DNA of 64,000 nt from Sophora flavescens (Eukaryota > Streptophyta > Magnoliopsida > Fabales > Fabaceae), in the NCBI GenBank assembly GCA_030762895.1, contig CM061063.1:99284210-99348209 (forward strand), written 5' to 3'. The position numbers were made by a program, and so were the translations under genes. Below, piece by piece: positions 46,388 through 56,891 of the stretch. Within the stretch, counting starts at the first letter, position 1, and every line of letters starts with the position of its first letter. The notes beneath the pieces were generated by a model. That model worked only from the letters and a program-made list of their open reading frames with translations. It did not search any database and was not told the DNA's origin.

Positions 46388-47805
46388 CTTGCTTGACTTC
46401 TCTACAGCACTTTCTAGCTCAGCATGCTTTGCAATATTCAAGAAAACTTCTTCAAGAGTAGTTAGACCAAGTTGGATGTCGGATATGCCAAATTCTTCTT
46501 CTCTTTCTTCGAGCTCCGCGATAAAATTCTGGTAGGGAAGCAACAGGAAAATACAACATAACCAATATATTTAATCACATATTCACATTCTTCTGTGTTA
46601 TGACTCATTTGGTTTGTGCCATGCAGAATTCTCTCACTGCATATTAAGGCCACTATGGCGCTTATCTCATCCTGTTTCAATGTTACCTAAACAATTTTAC
46701 GCTTTCTATCACATACATGTAGCACACATGATGTCAATTAATAAGTAGTCTACACAGGGAATGTTAATAGGAGTTGTCCTCGTTATTAAAACTGTGACAG
46801 TACAGCAGTAGACAGTATTCGTTTGAGATATTTTTATGAAGAAAGGCAACACTCAACTAACAGAAACACAAAATTATAAAAAGACAAAGCACAGATAACA
46901 GATGAAACATTTTCTTTGGCTACAAAGGATCTATCTAGTCTCTCATTATTTGAAATTTGAAAATTAGTATAGGTGTTTTCAGATAATACACAAGATAACT
47001 TGGCTACAGTCTATTTTAATTAATTATTAATAAGTTCACCAAGTTTGAAATGGGGTAAAGATTCGAAGTTTGCATGATCAACATAGAATAATCAGAGTAA
47101 CTGTTGTGACTTAAATCTATAAATTATGTGCAGATCAACATAGACCAGAAAATTCCCATAAAGATCTTATTTCATGTTGATCAGTAAAACCCGAACCAAA
47201 GCGTGACTTCAATCTGATTGAGGTGCCAATACAGCGAAGCCCACCCTTTGCCATGATTCCAATGCGATCACTTAGAATGTCAGCTTCTTCCATAGAGTGT
47301 GTTGTGAGAACAATGGCACGCCCTCTTTTTGCATTTTCAATTATGTCCCACACATGCCTCCTTGTTATTGGATCCATACCAGTAGTCTAAGAATTAAAAA
47401 CGAAAGATCAATCTTTTAATCATGTAAATAGAATACATGCATGAAAGGAAATATCCTACGCTGCATGCATACCGGTTCATCCAAAATGACTAATTTAGGG
47501 TCACCAATAAGGGAAATTGCAACACTAAGAAGATGTTTCATTCCTCCACTGTAACTTCCTGCTCTCCCATTGGATGCATCTGTGAGCCTCACCTCTCCCA
47601 ATGGGGTCTGGGCTAACTACAATTTCAGAAGAACATGAATTAGAAGGAATGAAAGGGAGAATTCAGAATAGTTAATTTCAAACATTACAGCAAATAAATT
47701 CTTGTGGGAGGAAGCAAATTGAATATATATAAAACAATATCAAGCCTGGAGCGACATACTGATTTGATGGAAGTTGGGGAGAGGCCTTTAAGCATATCTG
47801 CATCC
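46388..47805 (-). pseudogene. ABCA-type (ABCA2-like) transporter gene fragment, captured with introns
   Basis: Exon-like blocks on the minus strand, in gene order. Near 47805-47757: GLSPTSIKS. 47616-47473: TPLGEVRLTDASNGRAGSY, the ABC signature SGGMKHLLSVA and Walker B KLVILDEP. 47386 to about 47170: TTGMDPITRRHVWDII and the H-loop LTTHSMEEADILSDRIG. 46528-46388: EEFGISDIQLGLTTLEEVFL. GT and AG borders flank the complete blocks, so genomic DNA rather than a cDNA was captured. The Walker A part, the membrane domain and the exon between the last two blocks are missing. These phrases match the single nucleotide-binding domain of plant ABCA2-11 half-transporters. In the intact protein, this domain drives lipid-type transport; here it cannot function. 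Confidence 0.75.
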
Positions 47806-47949
47806 TTGTACCCAAAAACAAAAACAAAAAAGGGACTCTATTATGTTGCTATCAAAGAGACGTCCCCTAAGAAGCCCCAAATAAATCACCTGGTAACAAA
47901 AGAAATGGAAGGCACCAACCAAGGGGACAAAACCTGAAATCAAAGGTGG

Positions 47950-48360
47950 GCAATGGAAGGGAAGAATGATGGGGCAAAAGGGTCGCACCACTATAAATCA
48001 CCTCAGCGACCATGTCGACGGTGTTCATGCACACCTTCACCATCGCGCTATCTCTCTCTGCCTCTGAGTTCCTATGGTTTGATGGCGCGACAGTACGTAG
48101 TAGCTTTGACGCGCGGCAGCGGACATAGAGTGGTAGACGAACGAGCTCGACTGGGTTACGACACGAGGGAGACGAGAGTGGTGGTGGTAGACGAACGACG
48201 GCGGTGGCAGCTTAGGTGGTGGTGGTAGACGAGAGTGGTGAGGGTCTGAAGAAACAGGGTGGGAGGGAAAGAAATTGTTTTACGAGAGGTTGTGAGCTAG
48301 AGATGAAGTCCCGCAAATTTTTTGAGAGTGGGAGGGACAGTGTGGGAGGGAAACATTTAT
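47950..48360. other. GC-rich CACTA interior, unidentified
   Basis: A block with GC-rich low-complexity GTGGTGGTAGACGA-type repeats, open in several frames. It could be another captured fragment, but no domain is recognisable. Confidence 0.3.
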
Positions 48361-48651
48361 TTTTAGGGTAAGGAATAGACAGTGCTTCCTTAAACAAACG
48401 CTATCTTTGGTTATGAATTGATAGTGCTTTTTCAAACAAGCGCTATCTATTCATCACAAATAGATAGCGCTTCCTCAAACAAACGTTATTTATTCCTATC
48501 TATCAACTTTTAATAGCGTTGTCTTAGGTTATATCTAAAATAGAGCTTCTTCAAGAAAGCGCTACTAAATGTCTTCCACCTCTCTTTTAATAGCATTCCG
48601 GTTAGAAACGTTATTAAAGGTACGCTACTAAAACTCTTTTATGTAGTAGTG

Positions 48652-48879
48652 GGTTGACCTGGTTTTAGAAATCGGTTGATAAAATTAACTCATTTTGTTT
48701 CACAAAAGGTTAACGGGCCCTATGGTCAACTCATTTAAATAACAATAAAAAAAAATAAAAAAATACACCTCATAATTTTCGAGCAAAACATGTCCCTGAA
48801 TTTGACGTTAGCAATATGATATTCAATTAAGTGGTTTCTTTTGAGTAAATAAGATGTTGTATCAAAATCTTATATATCG
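48652..48879. other. Short intergenic stretch
   Basis: AT-rich, no gene seen, between the CACTA end and the LINE remnant. Confidence 0.4.
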
Positions 48880-49050
48880 AAAGTAGCCCATGGCAGATTA
48901 ATGAGAAATAAGGAGAGGTTCAAACATGGGTTTTCTGATTCGGATACTTGCCCTTATGTGACCAACATCCTGAATCGATTATGCACACCTTGCGGGATTG
49001 TGAGTAAGTGTCTAGGATCTGGGAAAAATTGATTAAAACAAATTATGGGG

Positions 49051-49542
49051 TGTACTGGCCGAGGATGATAGACCGAGAACTCGTCTATACACTGGACCAA
49101 CCGAGCTTACCCCCACGAACGGGCCTTAGCCCAAACTCCTCCATAGCCGAGAACATGTCAGCACACCTGACACCCAAGGATAACTACTCGGCCATTTTCC
49201 ATGCCAGGTCATGCATGAAGATACCTCGGCCCCAAGCTATCCAGTCGCAGCTAACTGGGCCGAATATCTCGCTAGTCATAATATCTCTCCGCATAATCAG
49301 GGTCCGGATATCTCTCCGCCTAATCAGGACCTGATCCTAATATTTCTCCGCTTATCTCGGAGCTTGAACCTGAGAGATCTCTATAAATAGGGGGCTTACC
49401 CCCTCATTCAGAACTACGTTTGCTTTGATTCCCATTTGGATACGTAGGAGCAGAATCCACATTCTGTCAAGCACAATCCAAAAATATCCCACTAAACCTA
49501 GTTCGGCCGAGTATCTCTCATCCGAGATATTTGGACGGAACA
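49051..49542 (+). repeat. Tat 5' LTR (492 bp)
   Basis: TGTACTGGCCGAGGATGATA to GGACGGAACA. TATAAATA at 49382-49389. Several internal copies of ATAATCAGGRYC/ATATCTCTCCGC. Confidence 0.95.
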
Positions 49543-49560
49543 TTTGGCGCCGTCTGTGAG
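49543..49560 (+). promoter_or_regulatory. Tat primer binding site
   Basis: TTTGGCGCCGTCTGTGAG directly after the LTR, the conserved Tat-type priming sequence. Confidence 0.85.
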
Positions 49561-49593
49561 AATCAAAGCAAATATTTTCCCATACCACAAAAA

Positions 49594-52500
49594 ATGGTTA
49601 GGACGAGGAGCGGGAACTGCAGGAGGGAGGAACCAGTGAATGCCAACAATGGGGATAACGGAGAGCGATCCATAGGCCCAAAGAAGAATCGCCGAGCAAT
49701 CCCATGATTCAAGAGCTTCTCGCGCAAATTGCAGCGCTGAGAAGGGAAAACGAAGAGATCCGCCGGCAGAACAGCCGTCGCGAAAGAGAGCAGAGCAGGG
49801 AAAGGTCTGTCTCCTCTCCCCACGAGAGAGAGCGCCGACCAACTGAGAATGAGGGGTCCATAAACCTGCACAGAGAGGGGGGACCACAACTCCGGGCTCC
49901 CCGTCATACCAACCGAGCAGAGGAGGAGGGATTTCCTAGGCAGACCCCAGAATTTTCACTCCAGACAAATAGACTTAATGACAGAGCTAGCGTGCGGAGG
50001 CCGAGGCATCCCTTCACAAATGCTATCATGGAAGTCCCCTTACCAGCCAACTACAAGCCAATCAGCATTGACAAATATGATGGCACCTCAGACCCCGAGC
50101 GCCACTTGGACGCTTTCACCACTCAGATGTACCTCTTTACCGATGACGACGCTGTCATGTGTAAAGTCTTCCCAACCACTCTGAAGGATGCAGCGCTGAC
50201 CTGGTACACCCAGCTACCCCCAGCATCGGTAGACTCTTTTGATACATTCGTGGCTAAGTTCAGCGCTCAGTTTGCCACGAGCCGGGCCCATCAAAAAACC
50301 TCGGCCTCGTTGGCAAACTTCAGGCAAGAAAAGAATGAGTCCCTGCGCGACTTCATGGCCAGATTCAGCAAGGAGGCGGTCCTCATCCGCAATCTCAGTG
50401 CCGATGTTGCACTACACACCATCTTGACCGGGTTAAGGCCTGGTCCTTTTGCCAGACACTTGGCCCGGAAGCCACCAACCAGTATGGATGAGTTGAGGAG
50501 AAAAGCTGCGGGATTCATCAATATGGAGGAAGTTGAAGAGTCGAAGAAAAGGGAGAGGACTGATGATGCTGACAGGCGAGAAGGGAGAGAGAGGAGGAGG
50601 GCAGGAGGTGATAGGCCGAAACCCAAAGGCCCGTCCGAGCATTTGCATAGGGGACCAAAGTACGAACATTATACTCCCCTTAACACAAACCGAGCTCTTG
50701 TGTTTGAGGAAGCATACAATGCGGAACTTTTGCAGCTCCCTAATCGTGGCCACACCCCCCAGAATGCTGACCGACAGAAACATTGTCGGTATCACCGTAA
50801 TTTTGGCCACACCACCGAGGAGTGCTGGGTCCTACGAGATAAGATTGAAGAGTTGGTGCAAGCCGGCCACCTCAATAATTTTGTTTGGAGAAACCATAAC
50901 AACGGTGAGAGGCGTGGCAGAAACAGAAGGAGAGAGGGTGACCAAAGCCCGAGGAGGGGTGGCGGTCAACGAAATAATGAAAGAGCAGAAACTAGAGAGG
51001 GCCAGAATGAAAGACGAGAAGAGGATAATGTGATTCGGGGCGTGATAAACACCATTTCAGGAGGATTTGCAGGGGGAGGCACAACAAGCTCAGCTCAGAG
51101 AAGACACATGCGGGCCATCCGAGCGGTCAACTCAGTATCCGGCAAGCTTCCCAGAAGTTCCCCACCTATTATCTTTTCTGATGAAGATTTCGTGGGGGTA
51201 GATCCTAACCAAGATGACCCTATGGTGATCACTGTACAGTTGGCCAACTTCTCGGTCAAAAGAACCCTTGTCGACCAGGGGAGCTCGGCAGATATATTGT
51301 ATTACTCAACATTTCAGAAGCTCGGCATCCCAGAGAAGTCTATTCAACCGTACGACAGTAAGCTCGTCGGCTTTGCAGGGGAACAAGTTGATACTCGGGG
51401 ATACATTGACCTCCTGACTACTTTTGGTGATGGCAGAGCATCCAAGACTATCATGGTCAGGTATGTGTTAGTCAATGCAGTAACATCATATAATATCTTG
51501 ATCGGGAGACCGTCTTTGAATGAGCTAGGGGCTGTGGTCTCTACTCCCCACCTCATGATGAAATTCCCTTCCAATTCGGGGGACATAGTTGCTGTCCGGG
51601 CGGATCAGAAGATGGCCAGACAGTGCTATGCTGATAGCTTGCGTGTGAGCAAGCTTAAACCTACACCAGCAAAGGCCCTAGACAGGGGGAAAGACAAGTC
51701 GGTGAATTCCGTTAACTCCGTCGAACTGGACCCGAGGATGGACATGCAGGAACAGCATCCACAACCTATTGAGGAGTTAGAAAAGTTTCAGCTCGGGCCA
51801 CAGCCTGATCAATGCACTAAACTCGGCGGTCAACTCGAGCCGAATTTGAAAGAGGAAATAAAGCAAGTGCTACGCAGCAATGCCGACTTGTTCGCCTGGA
51901 CCACATCTGACATGCCGGGAATTGATCCCGACTTCTTATGCCACAAACTGGCAATTTGTCCCAAGGCGAAACCAGTGGCCCAGAGGAAAATGAGACTAGG
52001 CGAAGAAAGGAGAAAAGTTGTGGAAGAGGAGACAGCGAAGTTGGTCAAGGCCAATTTTATCCAAGAAGTAGAGTACACTACCTGGCTGGCCAACGTTGTT
52101 CTGGTCAAAAAAGCAAACGGCAAGTGGCGCATGTGCACTGATTACACAGATCTGAATAGAGCTTGCTCAAAAGACTCCTATCCTTTACCGAGTATTGACA
52201 GATTGGTAGACGGAGCTTCCGGATACAGAATTCTGAGTTTCTTGGATGCATACTCGGGGTACAATTAGATCCGAATGTACCCCCCAGATGAGGAGAAGAC
52301 GGCTTTCATTACCGAGGGCTCGAATTACTGCTACCGAGTGATGCCGTTTGGACTAAAAAATGCTGGAGCTACATACCAAAGGCTCATGGACCGGGTATTT
52401 GAAAAACAAATCGGCAAAACTATGGAAGTTTATGTGGATGGCATGGTGGTGAAATCCGATGACCCCAACAACCATCCAACAGACCTGGAGGAAATTTTTC

Positions 52501-54965
52501 AGCAGCTGAGGAAGTACAACATGAGATTGAATCCGGAGAAGTGTGTTTTCGGTGTCCAGGGTGGAAAATTTCTCGGCTTCATGCTGACGCACCGGGGAAT
52601 CGAGGCCAATCCTGATAAATGTCGGGCTGTGATTGAGATGAGAAGCCCACAGAATGTTAAAGAAGTACAAAGACTTGCAGGACGGCTCGCATCATTATCT
52701 CGGTTCCTGCCCAAATCGGCAGAGAAAGCTCGGCCTTTCTTCAGACTACTAAAGAAGCCCCAAACCTTTACGTGGACTGAGGACTGCGAGAAGGCCTTCG
52801 CCGACTTCAAAGCCTTTTTGTCTTCACCGCCGATATTAACTCGACCCATCCCAGGGAAAGAGTTATACTTATATCTGTCAGCCTCCGAGAATGCCATCAG
52901 CGCAGTCATTGTACAGGAAATAGAGAAAGCTCAAATGCCGGTGTACTTCATCAGCAGGGTGCTTCATGATGCCGAAACTCGGTATCAAGTTATCGAGAGG
53001 CTGGTTTTGGCCCTGGTAACCGCAACTCGGCGATTGCGCCCGTACTTCCAGAGTCACCAGGTGATTGTTAAGACTGATCACCCGATTAAACAGATACTCA
53101 AAAATCCCGAGTTGGCAGGACGTATGATTGCTTGGTCAGTAGAATTGTCCGAGTTTGGCTTGAAATACGAGTTGAGAGGACCTCTGAAGGCTCAATGTCT
53201 CTCCGACTTCATAGCCGAGCTCCACCCGCAGCCAGTGGCCGAGGATATATGGTGGAATTTGTACGTGGATGGATCCTCGAATGTCAGGGGCAGTGGAGCT
53301 GGGGTGATTCTGGAAGGGCCGGGATATCTGATCCTGGAACAGTCATTAAAATTTGAATTCAAAACCTCGAACAATCAGGCCGAGTATGAAGCTTTGATAG
53401 CAGGATTAATGCTGGCGAATGAAATGGGAGCAAAGGCTGTTAGGTGCCGGAGTGATTCGCAACTAGTCACTGGACAAATATCTGGAGGGTATCAAACGAA
53501 GGAACCTCAGCTCACCAGGTACTTGTGTAAGGTCAACCAATTAATTTCCGGTTTTGAAAAGTTCGCTATTGAGCACATTCCCCGAGAAGAAAACACTCGG
53601 GCTGATTTGCTGTCCAAGCTAGCCAGTACAAAGAAGCCGGGTCACCATAGGACAGTTATTCAAGAAACCCTCAATGAACCGAGCATTGGGACAGAAGAGG
53701 TGATGGCCAGCGAGTTGGTTGACCGAGAGTGGATGATGCCCATATGGGAGTACTTATCCTCAGAAACTCTGCCCTCGGATCAGGCCGAAGCCAGGAAAGT
53801 CAGGCTCAGGGCAAGTCACTTTACTATAATCTCCGGAGAGCTGTATAAGCGGGGATTCTCAGTACCATTGCTAAAATGTCTAACAAAGGCACAATCCAAG
53901 TACGTCATGGAAGAAGTTCACCGAGGAATCTGTGGTTTCCATTGCGGGGGCAGATCAATGGCCTCCAAAGTAGTCCAAGCAGGGTACTATTGGCCTACCA
54001 TCCAAGCTGATTGCAAGGAATGGACGAAGCAGTGTGATGAGTGCCAGAGATTTTCCAACATAAATCATACCCCTCCTGAAGGACTTCACACATTAAACTC
54101 GCCTTGGCCGTTTGCTATGTGGGGAATGGATATACTGGGGCCTTTCCCTGTGGCCAAAGGTCAAGTCAAATTCCTGCTAGTAGCAGTGGACTACTTCACA
54201 AAATGGATTGAAGCGGAGCCTTTGGCGAGGATTACTGCCGAGAAAGTACAGAAGTTTGTGTGGAAAAGCCTCATCTGTAGGCACGGAATTCCCTTCGCAA
54301 TCGTCACAGACAACGGAAGACAATTTGTAGATAAGACACTACGGGAATTCTATAACAACCTCGGTATTAAACACCAAGTTACATCGGTTGAACACCCCCA
54401 AACCAATGGGCAAGCCGAAGCAGCTAACAAGGTCATCCTCGGAGAACTAAATAAGCGGGTAGTAAGATCCAAAGGAGCTTGGGCAGAAGAGTTACCGAGT
54501 ATCCTCTGGGCCTACCACTGCACGCCTCAATCTACCACTCAAGAAACACCCTTCAGGCTGACGTATGGAACAGATGCCATGATCCCAGTGGAAGTTGGTG
54601 AACTGTCTTTCCGACGTATGCAACATGAGCCGAACGACAATGAAAGCAATTTAAGGGTCGAACTTGACTTGGTAGAGGAAGTCAGGGAGGAGGCCAAAAT
54701 CAGAGAAGAAGCCTGCAAACAGAGAGCAACCAGGAGGTATAATTCAAGAGTGAAGCCGAGGAGTTTTCTGCGTGGAGACTTGGTACTGAGAATAAAAGGG
54801 GAGGCAAGGAAGGATCACACGGAAGGCAAGTTGGCAGCAAACTGGGGAGGGCCATTCCAAGTAGTGGAAAACCTGGGGAACGGAGCATATAGGTTAGAAG
54901 AATTGTCAGGGAAGCCTATCCCGAGGACTTGGAATGCTTCTCATTTAAAGTTTTATTACAGTTGA
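49594..54965 (+). pseudogene. Tat gag-pol, one amber codon, one 5' shift, RT active-site change
   Basis: A likely start at ATG 49594 (MVRTRSG) is out of frame with the main ORF, which is open from 49704 to 52268. GAG: ISIDKYDGTSDPERHLDAF, and a knuckle-like CRYHRNFGHTTEEC. Protease: LVDQGSSADILYY. RT starts near 51890. TAG at 52266-52268 stands in the family phrase after YSGYN, where Gln is usual, and the frame continues unbroken to 54965. The RT catalytic box reads VYVDGMVVK (52428-52454) instead of YVDD, removing one catalytic Asp. RNaseH 1 is followed by an archaeal-type RNaseH (LYVDGSSNVRGSGAG; NQAEYEALIAGL). Integrase has a CDECQR zinc end, GMDILGPFP, VTDNGRQF and the Glu of TNGQAEAANK. 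The long open frame suggests recent decay. Confidence 0.92.
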
Positions 54966-55139
54966 TGTATAAAGTCGGGTGATGTACTCTTTTTCCTACC
55001 TCGGTATTTTGTCCCAAAAAGGGTTTTGACCGGGGAGGTTTTAACGAGGCACACCGCAGACTCCATCCAATAAAAGAATTTATTATGAATATTGTTTTAT
55101 GTTCTCTTATTTTGCCGATGTATTTATTCTGCAGGCATC

Positions 55140-55800
55140 TTATTCTGGTCGCCGAGTACGAGCCATTCAATTTCTAAGGCCAAGTTTGAGCCTGGTGGCC
55201 GAGTACGAGCCAATCAAATTTTTAAAGGCCAAGTTTGAGCCTGGTGGCCGAGTTCGAGCCATTCAAATTTTTAAAGGCCAAGTTTGAGCCTGGTGGCCGA
55301 GTACGAGCCATTCAATTTCTAAGGCCAAGTTTGAGCCTGGTGACCGAGTACGAGCCAATCAAATTTCTAAAGGCCAAGTTTGAGCCTGGTGGCCGAGTAC
55401 AAGCCATTCAATTTCTAAGGCCAAGTTTGAGCCTGGTGGCCGAGTACGAGCCAGTTAAATTTCTAAGGCCAAGTTTGAGCCTGGTGGCCGAGTACGAGCA
55501 TATCAAATTTTTAAAGGCCAAGTTTGAGTCTGGTGGCCGAGTTCGAGCCATTCAAATTTTTAAAGGCCAAGTTTGAGCCTGGTGGCCGAGTACGAGCCAT
55601 TCAATTTCTAAGGCCAAGTTTGAGCCTGGTGTACGAGCCAATCAAATTTCTAAAGACCAAGTTTGAGCCTGGTGGCCGAGTTCGAGCCGTTAAATTCTAA
55701 AGGCCAAGTCTGAGCCTGGTGGCCGAGTACGAGCCAATCAAATTTCTAAAGGCCAAGTTTGAGCCTGGTGGCCGAGTTCGAGCCGTTAAATTAAGTCTAA
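55140..55800. repeat. 46-50-bp minisatellite in the Tat element (about 13 copies)
   Basis: Units of the type GGCCAAGTTTGAGCCTGGTG, GCCGAGTACGAGCCA, then ATCAAATTTCTAA or TTCAATTTCTAA. Thirteen clear copies of the GAGCCTGGTG landmark, with two more degenerate ones up to about 55870. Units alternate between two spacer types. The plus-strand open frames across it are by-products of the repeat. Confidence 0.95.
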
Positions 55801-56039
55801 AGGTCAAGTATGAGCCTATTAGCCAAATCCGAGCTATCAAGTTATTAATGCTGAATTTGAGCCGCGAATCGAATACGAGTATCAATCAAGGAAGAACAAA
55901 GTTCGAATTTAAAAGGCCGAGTACGAGCCATTATTTTATTAAGGAAACCGAGTACAATGCGTAAAGCAAAAATAAAGCCGAGTTTGACTCTTGAAAAGTA
56001 CATTAAGGGAACCGAGCACAGCGCTGAAATTGAAAGCTG

Positions 56040-56891
56040 AAATTGAAAATAAGGGCCGCTCGGCGGGACAGTAGTCCCCCCAATTAGAACAGGGGCAAGT
56101 CCAGACGGCCCCCAGTCCCCCTAATCGAGCGCCACCACTCTCTCTTAAGGGAGGATGTAGTCACTTCCCCCTGAGAAATCTGGATAATGAGGTGCTCGGC
56201 CCGCTCCCGGAGTAGACGGACTCTACCCCTTTCTCGACGCCCGAAGACTGCCATTCTCCCAGTTAACATCCTTCTTGGAGGACTGAATTGTGAAAGGAAT
56301 TCTGGATCCCATCTCCCACTTACATCCTTTTTGGCAGCTATTGAGCTCAAAAAAGGATGTTAACTGGGAGATGGGAACGTAAACCCCTAGTGGCATTGTG
56401 GAAGTAATCAAGATGAGGGTTACTCGGGTCACGCAAGAACGAGCTTGGTAGATCAAGAGGATGAAGAATGAAGAAGGGAAGCAAATGAGCAATCCTATTT
56501 ATAAGGAGGAAAGGACGGTGAAAGGAGTAATGGCGCGCGGGGAATAGACGAATGGAAAGAACGAATATTCATTGGAAAATGACACGCATAAATCTTGGAA
56601 CTCTACAAGAAGCAGTAAATACGCGAGTTTTCCAAAGCGTATAATGCGTGAGCGCATGCGTAAGGCGTGAAACATGTGTTTCATCACCGTCCATTTTTAA
56701 CTTAGACGGTTGATTACCTCGGTCCTAACCGAGGATTTGCTTAAACAGGCCAAACACAAGTGTACCTCGGTCAAACAAGAGGCTACAAGGAAGAAGGAAG
56801 GACAGCAAAATCGTAACAGTTTTCATTAAATAAAGTCAAATTACAGGGGTACAAGCCCAGTACAGGGGATAAAGAAAAACAAAAAGCTAAG
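56040..56891. other. Tat spacer between minisatellite and antisense gene
   Basis: Non-coding. Contains an inverted pair CTCCCAGTTAACATCCTT (about 56256) and AAGGATGTTAACTGGGAG (about 56355), enclosing about 80 bp. The part near 56820-56890 would hold the antisense gene's 3' UTR. Confidence 0.6.

Larger units (their letters stand above)
33639..48651. mobile_element. CACTA transposon (family 2) carrying host gene fragments; contains a later retrotransposon
   Basis: Ends are CACTACTACAGAAAAGGGTT on the left and the inverse of CACTACTACATAAAAGAGTT on the right. Flanking triplets GGC and GGT are near-matching 3-bp duplications. Subterminal repeats of the type AGCGCTTCCTTAAGAAAGCGCT occur at both ends (33740-33930; 48365-48560). 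With the Athila-like insertion removed, the element is about 4.7 kb. No transposase domain was found; instead there are minus-strand fragments of an aldose 1-epimerase gene and an ABCA transporter gene. This matches Pack-CACTA elements such as soybean Tgm-Express1, which carry captured exons. Non-autonomous. Confidence 0.85.

Noticed and set aside
55235..55576. Plus-strand open frame of 113 aa with peptide repeats
   Set aside because: It is produced by the 47-bp minisatellite, whose unit lengths vary and would not keep a frame under selection.
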